Positions 57,228-64,000 of a DNA stretch of 64,000 nucleotides are shown piece after piece. The stretch covers positions 10,823,533 through 10,887,532 of the forward strand of contig OZ007507.1 of NCBI GenBank assembly GCA_963931865.1. Direction: 5' to 3'. A program made the translations under genes and the position numbers. Each line of letters starts with the position of its first letter. Positions within the stretch are counted from its first letter, which is position 1. This stretch comes from Axinella damicornis. Lineage: Eukaryota > Porifera > Demospongiae > Axinellida > Axinellidae. The notes under the pieces were generated by a model that saw nothing but the letters and a program-made list of their open reading frames with translations, made no database searches and was not told the origin of the DNA.

Positions 57228-57295
57228 TGGCGAGCGTGTTTCCGTCTTTGTCGTTTTTCCTTTGCTCTCTGATACCTTTGGCCTCCTCCGGTAGG
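57228..57295 (+). CDS. Candidate first exon with signal peptide
   Basis: ATG in good context (ACAATGGCG) followed by 21 residues with a hydrophobic core (MASVFPSLSFFLCSLIPLAS), then a possible donor CCG|GTAGGC. Unspliced, the frame ends at 57346. Possible downstream exons are 57737-57799 (AAG to GAA, reading KTEEERRELANTVKMSSFNK, between CTCTTTAG and GTGAGT). The phases do not join simply, so no gene model is offered. Confidence 0.3.
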
Positions 57296-58387
57296 CCCTC
57301 TGCCATTGGCGCTCCCTGCCCTTGTAGTTGGAATGCCGTTCCATAGGCAAGTACGGTTGTGCCCAGACTCCACGCGCTTGGGAATAAGGAATGGCGTCTG
57401 GGAACGAGGTCGAGGTTGTTACTTTTAATTGAGACTCCATTTCTGTTTTATTAGTCTCCATTTTGAGACTCCAGTTGTATTAGTAGTTCTGTTAGTAGTC
57501 CATGAAGAGAGGAGACTGGGATGGAAAGGTAAAGAAGGAAGGGAGGGAGTAGGGAGGCAGTCAACTCTTGTATGCTTATAGGGATTTCACAAAAACCTTG
57601 TAAGAGATAACTACCATGGTCATGCTAGCTAGTTACGACTCTATTCAGCATTGTGAATGCTACAATGGATGTCTTGTGATCCCAGAAGTACAGTACTGCT
57701 CCACCACTTTCTCATTACTCTTTAGAAGACTGAGGAAGAGAGGAGGGAGTTGGCAAATACAGTGAAGATGTCCTCCTTCAATAAAGAAGTGAGTGGTGTG
57801 TGGGAGAAGAGGGGAGAACTATATAGACTGTAGTTGCTAACAAGGTAGCCCTTCACTTGTCATTACCCCGTGCGCGCATGCGCGAAGCGGGGTTAAGCAA
57901 TCGGTTTTGTCCGTCAGTCGTCTGTCGTCTGTCTGTCAGGCGGAAAAAATTGAAATCTCCCCACATAGACCCTCATAAACTATCGAAATGGAGTCAAACA
58001 ATAGCAAATAGCAAAAAACTGCTCTATGTGTACCTGACTGAAGTCAAGGCGCTCCGTTTCGCTGTATTTCGGCTATTTTCTACTTTTCATAACTATTCAT
58101 AACATTGGCGGGCGGGGACGATAAACAGTGAATCAAGTTTGTCTGTCCTCATTGATTGTTCACAAACACCATAGATGAGTTAACATGAACAGGAATTGTT
58201 ATTGTTGGGCACTGCCCCCCTTGTGTCTACCATCTGCCTACCTGACATCACTGCACGTGATCATATCTCCAGGGCCTTCCTCCTCTTGATCCACATTTGC
58301 ATTCTACAAGCGATCAAAGACTTGTTGTGCATGGGAACATGCTGAGAACGAGGCTACTCTCACCATCACTCACTGTAACACACGTAC
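57296..58387. other. Mostly unassigned interval
   Basis: Contains the short splice-bounded segment at 57737-57799 and scattered TAGCCTCG half-sites (TGGGAACGAGG at about 57400; GAGAACGAGGCTA at 58330). A fragment CCCCGTGCGCGCATGCGCGAAGCGGGGTTAAGCAATCGGTTTTGTC at about 57867 resembles 45985 (CATGCGCATGCGCAGCAGGGGGTAGAGTGATCGGTTTTGTC). No other gene supported. Confidence 0.4.
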
Positions 58388-58537
58388 CTTCCTTCCAGAA
58401 ACATATTCACCCTTCATCCTGCACAGGCCCACAGGAATGACCCAGAGGAGCTGGTGGATCTCCGCTCTGTCTGGCCGTTGTAACTCTCCAGAGCTGAGGA
58501 AGACTTGGCTGAATCCGGCACTGCACCTCAAATATGG
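58388..58537 (-). CDS. Candidate internal exon, exactly 50 codons
   Basis: Minus strand, phase 0 to phase 0, donor AAG|GTACGTG, acceptor ...CTCAGTAGTAG. It reads PYLRCSAGFSQVFLSSGELQ, then RPDRAEIHQL, a hydrophobic LWVIPVGL and RMKGEYVSGRK. Of the unidentified segments this has the most protein-like composition, but the antisense strand is also largely open. A candidate start lies upstream at 58912 (ATGGCTTCGAGGTTC), 4 bp after an E2F-like TTTGGCGGGAA (58916-58926). Confidence 0.33.
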
Positions 58538-58915
58538 CTACTACTGAGGTATATTTCAGTAATGACCGTACAGTCGTGCAGCAAACTAGCCTAGCAAACC
58601 TGGGGAGACATGCATGCATGAACAGTGAATACCGGGCACTCTCCTCCCCCTACCAGGTGCCTGACAATGAGGCTAGTCATCACCCTCACTCATAATGCTA
58701 ATCATGTCATCACCCTCACTCTGACCCTGATCAACTCATCACTTCATCTCCTAGCCTCATTCCCAGGCCTCTAGTCTTTGATACGGTATTATACAAATAC
58801 AGAAGTGAAAGCCGGGGGGAAGGCCAGGAGATGTGGTTACACGTGGTGATGTCATGCATAGACAGATGATAGGCACATTGGGCCAGTGGCTGACGAAGAA
58901 CCTCGAAGCCATAAC

Positions 58916-58926
58916 TTCCCGCCAAA
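58916..58926 (-). promoter_or_regulatory. E2F-like site TTTGGCGGGAA
   Basis: A perfect TTTGGCGGGAA on the minus strand, immediately before a candidate ATG at 58912 that opens MASRFFVSHWPNVPIICLC. Combined with the 50-codon candidate exon at 58388-58537, it hints at a cell-cycle-type minus-strand gene starting here. Inference from a motif only. Confidence 0.3.
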
Positions 58927-59355
58927 TTTCAGGGTTGCGCGCGCCTGTGGACTTTGAATTTTGAACCTTTAATATACTACTGGCGGCAATACAGCTGTCA
59001 GCTCCTGGAAACACAGCTGCAGGACCTCGCCCTCCTTCCATGATCCATGATCCAAGCTACCTGCTCCAGCTCCACTTATCGTCGAATAGTATTTGCCGTT
59101 GCCTCGCTTGAACGCTGTATCCTGAAGCTTTTCCACATCTGACAGGTTCCCGAGTTATGCTTGAACTTCTGTGCTAGCTAGCTAGTCTGCAACAACTGGT
59201 AGCATTTAACTGGACCTATGGCCATGTACTGTCTGTGTGTAGCCCAACTGGAGCTAGGTCAGATGTGGGCAATTGTAGTGCTAACTGAAGGTCTTTGAGC
59301 ATGCTGTGTGAGGTTAGCTACAATATATTTGAATCCCAACTCAGATGAATGACTG

Positions 59356-59565
59356 TCATGGCATCCATTTATCCTCCAGCAATTGAGCCACAAGAACACA
59401 ATCGTGTACAGCTGCATTTTCTCAGGCCACAAAACAAAAGTAGTACTTCCAGCAACAGCAATCTTGAATGGCTTCACCTGTACAACTATAGACCAGAGTA
59501 TACGGTGTGTCTGTGAAGATGGGTGCACGGGATGGTGTGCCCGCTGCATGAAACTCTGCTTTGTT
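59356..59565 (-). CDS. Candidate last two exons of a minus-strand gene
   Basis: Exon 59478-59565 (acceptor TTGTCAG, donor GTGAAG) is 29 codons plus one base, starting NKAEFHAAGTPSRAPIFTDT. It joins in phase across a 57 bp intron to 59356-59420 (acceptor TGGCCTGAG), which ends VAQLLEDKWMP-stop. The joined ~50-residue tail has a protein-like composition, but I recognise no family. The plus strand is open through much of the same region. Confidence 0.3.
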
Positions 59566-59652
59566 CTGACAACGGTGATTCCCCTATGGCTAGTCAACTA
59601 CTTACAAAGAGTTTGTGAAGATATAAATGCTGTATATATATATTATAATTAT

Positions 59653-59890
59653 TCTGGCCTGCCCAGAAGGGGAGTTTGTGCGAACCCCCCTCCCTACGGG
59701 CCTGAGTGGTGTATGGACCATAGTAAGACGTATGCCCGTAGGGAGGGGGGTTTGTGCGAACCCCCCTCCCTACGGGCCTGAGTGGTGTATGGACCATAGT
59801 AAGACGTATGCCCGTAGGGAGGGGGGTTCGTGCGAACCCCCTTCCCTACGGGCCTGAGTGGTGTATGGACCATAGTAAGACGTATGCCAA
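59653..59890 (+). repeat. 76 bp tandem repeat, three units, with internal hairpin
   Basis: CCTGAGTGGTGTATGGACCATAGTAAGACGTATG starts at 59701, 59777 and 59853. Between them lies CCCGTAGGGAGGGGGGTT(T/C)GTGCGAACCCCCCTCCCTACGGG, a perfect hairpin. The first hairpin is degenerate at its left side. Frames through it (ANPPPYGPEW-type) are repeat translations. Confidence 0.9.
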
Positions 59891-61143
59891 GGTATACCAT
59901 TTTTTGTTGCCATTGAAACAACACTTCTGCATCAGCTAGTGGAGCACTTGCTGAACACGTTGTTACCATAGCAACAGAAGCAATGAGTCTGATCAGTCAC
60001 CATAGTCATTTGACATCGATCACTAAGCACTCAACGGTCGCACGTCATTGATCCTCCCTCCCTACATGTGACTCAACTGCTGCAGGCGATACTCCTCCAT
60101 GCCAATCTTTGCAGGACCCCTCCCTCTGTGTGTCCTGCTCCCTGTGGGTGTTATAGATCAACCTTTGAACCTTTGAGCAAGAACCCTGGCCGAGCATCAC
60201 TGGTTGGTAGCACTGCCACGAGCGGAGAGGGGCCGGCCCTATAATTGCTGTCTCACCAGAGAGCATGCAACTGGTGGGTCAGTGCAAAACCTGGGCTCTG
60301 GACTGGACTCTGGACTCTAGACGAGAATATAGCCAATTGCAAGCAGTAAATAAAAACCGTCAACAATTTTGAAACAATTAAGATGCAAGTACTCTTGCGA
60401 ACTGGGCCCAATGGTAACGATGCTAGAGAATTAGTAGCTACTGTGGGAAGGTTGTTCCTTTCTAGGAGTTTGATCTGATCAGGACATCTAGTGGTGCTCA
60501 GCACGTGCAGCACACAAGTCAAAGGGAGGTGCTGGAACTGATCCATCTGCACATTTGAGAATACTCTCCAAATATGGCCTCAATGTAGAATGGGTTAGTA
60601 TTATGAGTCGATTGAGTTGTGGAAGGCAGCATGATTCTCACAGTTGAAACTGCAGGAGTGATACACTGTATCACCTGAGAGTGGTGTGCCTGCACAGTAG
60701 GACGCAAGACCATTACAAGGTTTGTAGGCTGAGTGAGTGTGGGCTGAGGGCAACTTCAAGTCCGAGAATGATCTGCAGGCTGTGAATGAAGAGTGGGATG
60801 GGAAAAAAACCAGGTGGGAGAGGACTTCTCAGTTGACTCATTGCTGGGGGTAGAATGACAAGTCAAGTCAATGGATGGATGACTAAAGAACTGGACACCC
60901 ATATATACATACCCATGAGGTATATAGTCAGTCTTATCCAGTGTTCCTTCAATTGACAACCCAATTACACCCACATTTCCCTATTATCCTATGGCTGATT
61001 CAGAAGTCTAGACCAGCAATGTGCACATGCGTGAGTATCACAAGTCAAGAAAATGGCAAAGCCATGGTCATGAAAATGAGTATATGGTACGGCTTTACAA
61101 TAATTAAGGCTTTAAGACTGCATTGTCTACTGCTATCCATGCA
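59891..61143. other. Unassigned, some minus-strand coding-like stretches
   Basis: The best stretch is minus 60728 down to about 60519: acceptor CACTCACTCAG, then PTNLVMVLRPTVQAHHSQV and onward for about 65 codons to a stop. Another (about 60068-60160) reads AKIGMEEYRLQQLSH ahead of GTAGGG. None joins into a consistent model. Confidence 0.25.
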
Positions 61144-61221
61144 TAGCCTCGTTCCCAGGCTCCGCCCAGCTTTTCATCGCTTGCAGTACCGAAACGGCGC
61201 GCGGGCCTGGGAACGAGGCTA
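61144..61221. repeat. 78 bp TAGCCTCGTTCCCAGGC element
   Basis: 17 bp perfect terminal inverted repeats (TAGCCTCGTTCCCAGGC / GCCTGGGAACGAGGCTA) around a 44 bp centre. ATCCATGCATA(G) is repeated on both sides (about 61136 and 61221), compatible with a target duplication. Confidence 0.85.
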
Positions 61222-61441
61222 ATCCATGCATACAACTGTTTGATAGCTAATACGTACTTCAAGTGACAAAATTATAAAGTACAACAATTATTATTGATGT
61301 CAACCATGCAGTGAACACTTTACACATAAATACATATAAATATTATACTTGTGCACTAGAAGACAGAGCTACTTGAATGAGTGGAAGATCACATTGGAAT
61401 ACACCTGAAATACACACACTGACACAGAGGTGCAGTGTTAC

Positions 61442-63873
61442 TTAATTCACAACGTACGACGACTGTTCAAGTTCGAATATTTTTCTTCCCTTTCTGCTAC
61501 ACTGAATTCCAATAAGCAGACCAATCGCCGTCATAGCTAACCCGCAGAAGAGGAAGGCCACCTACAATCAAGACAAAGTGAAAGTTCAAAATGGATGTTC
61601 TGCTGCAAACACCCATAGCTGAACAACACACGAGTAAGGAAAAAATTGCTGGTGGGTTCACACCAATAGGATAAAATTAATAGGTAAGGTATATGCATTA
61701 CGAGGTCTGGGAAAATGATGTAATGATTAAGTGTGCACAGTTGGGGAACATGAGAACAGGGAGGTGGGCACTAGATACTTGCTCAGACCATTACAGGTGT
61801 AATAGCCACACCCATAGAGCAGTTATAGCTGTGAATATCAATACTCTGCTGTAACTTGATCTTTGAACAGCCAAGAGCATCATGTTAAACGCACAGGGGA
61901 AGTTGATACTTCAACTTTTGTGAAATCCACACGTTACCAAACAGGTTCACCTAAAATTGCCCTACTGTACTGCTCAGGAGTTTTCTAAATGGATGGACAG
62001 AAAATGTAATACTCTCCATTTCGGAAACTACACTCCTGTTAGCCAGTGAATCATGGCCTAGGTCTGAACTTGGATAGACTCTGAGATTGCATCCACCAGC
62101 ACATACTCATGTTTACATCTAGCCTTGCACCCGTATCAAAATATAGGCTCATGGCTGGGCTTGTGGGGGGTCATGAATATCATTAAAAGTATTGCCAGAG
62201 GGGTGTCTCCATGTGTGCGGGCCCCACCAAGTTTGGCCGTTGAGGAGCGAATGCTGTGGGAGAGGAGTACCTACGAAAGTGGTGTGCGCTGAATGCATGA
62301 AAATGTGTTGTCTTGGTGGGAAGAATTCGGTGGTTAAAGGGTTAACAGATAAATTGTTTTTCACCGGTGGTCTCTCTTAGCTTGTGGATGCATTAAACCT
62401 ACCATATTTCCAGTTCTCTCTGCTTTTCAGCCTCCAAACTCCACACACATGACCATGCAGCAATCCTCTACACATTCATGACTTTAAGGTTATGGGATAC
62501 TCGTGCGCGCGCCGTCCGAAATGTATAGGGAAATGCATACTTAAGCTCGCTAACCAAAAATCTCGAGTACGAAGAGCGTGAGCAACTTGATTCTGGTGTT
62601 GGAGGTGCGCTGTCACAAGGTGCAGGGCATGACGGAAGCTTTTTTTGATAGCATAATCCTTGGCAAACTTATCTGCTGTCTCGCTCGAGAAATACGGCTT
62701 TTGGTGAACTGAACTGCTCGTTTTTGCACGGCTATACAGCGTATCCGTAAAAGCTTCCGTCATGCCCTGCATCTTGTGACAGCGCACCTCCACCGCCAGA
62801 ATCAAGTTGCTCACGCTCTTCGTACTCGAGATTTTTGGTTAGCGAGCTTAAGTATGCATTTCCCTATACATTTCGGACAGCGCGCGCACGAGTATCCCGT
62901 AACCTTAACCACACCCACCCATCAAGGGGCATTCAATAGTCACGGCTCTTTGCCGACCATCGCTCGTCTAGACCGAGAAAAATTCTTCACTGCCAGAAAT
63001 GGAGGCCCTACTGGGCGAGAAGACTGTTTTCTCAGCCCATTTGGGCAAAGGAGGAGAGAAATGGCCCACCCAGCTCCAACCAAGAGCTTTTCAAGGCCAA
63101 GCCCAGAAGCGGCCATGCTACCCAAGCTGAGTGCTGAAACCCACCCACCTCCCCCTGTCCTGCCCTCTCTGCTGGCGCAGAGCCTAAGTCCCACAGACAC
63201 TGCCAGAAGTCTGACGGCTTTATCCGTTAAAGTGTTAAAGATGTGTACCGCAATTGTGCTTGAGTCACTGGCTATATAGACATGGTGACAGTAAATTACA
63301 CATTCATATAATTACCTCTTGTAAAGTGTAGGTCACGAGGTACATCCTCAGACTGATGGTTGTCCACCTGTGAAATTATACAATGTAGTATATGAAAGAT
63401 GGTGCCCACACCATGCACACATACCCCCTCCCCTCCACTGACTAACACATCTATGTACACACTCCCAGTTTCCTATGATTGCACAATCACCACATAGCGC
63501 ATGATGCTGAGGAAGTCGGCACAGAAGCAGAAAGCAGAAGCAGGGCAATGGGATGCATGAAGCTGCCACAAGAGTCCTTCCTCATGACTGGAGAACCCCG
63601 CGGGATATAACGGGACTTATCCCCACTGGCCAGGGATATCACCTATACATACACCACACACACACACAACCACATACCACACACCACACACCACACATCG
63701 CAACAAACAACATACCCTTACCTGCTTTCGACCCAAGTAGAATATTCTGTGCTGCGGTACTGCTGGAGGTCGAAGGCTGGAGACTTTGCCGTATGGTAAA
63801 AGGTATGTGATTGCACACAGTAACAGCGACCATCCGATTCATTGGTGCCCTGCATGCAGGTTGTGCTGAACAC
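61442..63873 (-). CDS. NCSTN: Nicastrin, last three coding exons (partial, C-terminal ~107 residues)
   Basis: Nicastrin is the large glycoprotein subunit of gamma-secretase, a single-pass type I membrane protein involved in intramembrane cleavage of Notch, APP and other substrates. Exons in order of transcription are 63722-63873, 63316-63367 and 61442-61561. All have consensus sites (donors GTAAGG and GTAATT; acceptors CTCTAACCAG, TTTCACAG, GATTGTAG) and phases that match (2, then 0). The first encodes the end of the lumenal domain with Cys residues and KSPAFDL, then STEYSTWVESRW across the junction. SPAF..STEYSTW.ESRW is the conserved juxtamembrane signature of the family. The last exon encodes the transmembrane helix (VAFLFCGLAMTAIGLLIGIQ) and a short basic cytosolic tail ending SSYVVN. 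Upstream exons lie beyond the window. The 1.75 kb last intron is packed with repeats. Nothing suggests a pseudogene. Confidence 0.96.
62158..62345 (+). repeat. 5'-truncated copy of the piggyBac-like MITE, inside an NCSTN intron
   Basis: Near-identical to 2310-2491 (TGTGGGGGGTCATGAATATC, GTGTGCGGGCCCCACCAAG, GGTGGTTAAAGGGTTAACAGAT), ending at TTAA 62342-62345. The left end of the element is missing. The bases after TTAA (CAGAT) happen to match those at the 2491 site. Confidence 0.8.
62485..62907. repeat. 423 bp palindromic element in the last NCSTN intron
   Basis: AAGGTTATGGGATACTCGTGCG at the left faces its complement ending GTAACCTT at the right. The arms are about 180 bp with few mismatches, including GAGCGTGAGCAACTTGATTCTGG and GCAGGGCATGACGGAAGCTTTT. 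A half copy sits at about 43962-44212. Open frames of 112 and 167 residues that start here are translations of the arms. Confidence 0.85.
62908..63245 (+). repeat. Dispersed repeat, relative of 51229-51575 and 9828-10085
   Basis: Starts TTAACCACACCCACC (as at 51228), contains CCCACCTCCCCCTGTCCTGCCCTCTCTGCTGGCGCAGAGCCTAAGTCCC, and ends TTAAAGTGTTAAAG. Intronic. Possibly another TTAA-target family; unproven. Confidence 0.5.
63643..63710. repeat. CACA-rich microsatellite in an NCSTN intron
   Basis: Imperfect CACACA / ACCACACACC repeats between the second- and third-last coding exons, just downstream of the GTAAGG donor on the minus strand. Confidence 0.85.
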
Positions 63874-64000
63874 CTGGTTAGAGAAAGTTTGGCTATAAAG
63901 AGCTACCCATGGCCTGACAGAATCCCCAAGATCGATAGACAGCTAGTCCATTACACATTCATACAAGTTAAAGCAAGTGCACTACAGGAGATATTGCAGG

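Noticed and set aside
62476..63279. Open frames of 112 and 167 residues
   Set aside because: They start inside the arms of the 423 bp palindrome, give mirror-image peptides, and lie in an intron of NCSTN on the other strand or overlap repeats.
1..64000. Reverse transcriptase, integrase, transposase or viral genes
   Set aside because: None recognised in any frame; the mobile elements seen here all appear non-autonomous.

Overview
This window looks like nuclear DNA of an invertebrate animal, most likely a marine one. A demosponge is my best guess, inferred from short introns, a moderately AT-rich background, and very many small palindromic (foldback) elements, including several with ends TAGCCTCGTTCCCAGGC. 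I see no operons, bacterial genes, rRNA, tRNA, CRISPR arrays or intact retroelements. One gene is recognised with confidence: the last three coding exons of nicastrin (gamma-secretase subunit) on the minus strand at the right edge, 61442-63873.

Layout. Positions 1-1412 are single-copy or old paralogous sequence. Positions 1413-15241 and 15442-29191 are the same ~13.8 kb sequence twice. They are separated by exactly 200 Ns, and the similarity runs right up to the gap on both sides. The simplest reading is that two overlapping allelic contig ends were never merged, so the 'tandem duplication' is two haplotypes rather than two loci. The haplotypes differ by SNVs, a foldback element (left copy only), a ~680 bp insertion (right copy only), a deletion with a templated hairpin filler, and 4 versus 3 units of a 167 bp tandem repeat.

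Inside this block, and again at 41694-42576, lies a small gene family I do not recognise. It has three exons with phase-0 introns, a conserved TATA box and 5' leader, a signal peptide, and a cysteine-containing mature protein of about 160-170 residues. The 41.7 kb paralogue (gene C) can be read straight through its second intron: 120 nt encode a 40-residue cassette with seven cysteines. In the 5.6/19.6 kb alleles the same stretch is 116 nt, has stop codons and must be removed. This exon/intron ambiguity is the most interesting biology in the window.

From 0.5 to about 49 kb most sequence belongs to a diverged, repeatedly duplicated non-coding module recognised by shared landmarks. At least one copy is inverted (about 37.2-37.6 kb), and one (1.0-3.5 kb) seems to have lost the secreted-protein gene. 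Mobile-element insertions can be read against empty paralogous sites: a piggyBac-like MITE with TTAA target sites and a hAT-like 76 bp MITE with an 8 bp target duplication.

From 53 to 61 kb stop-free, splice-bounded segments suggest one or more short-intron genes, mostly on the minus strand. None could be identified and they carry low confidence. The same region holds G-rich minisatellites, tandem hairpin repeats and more foldbacks.
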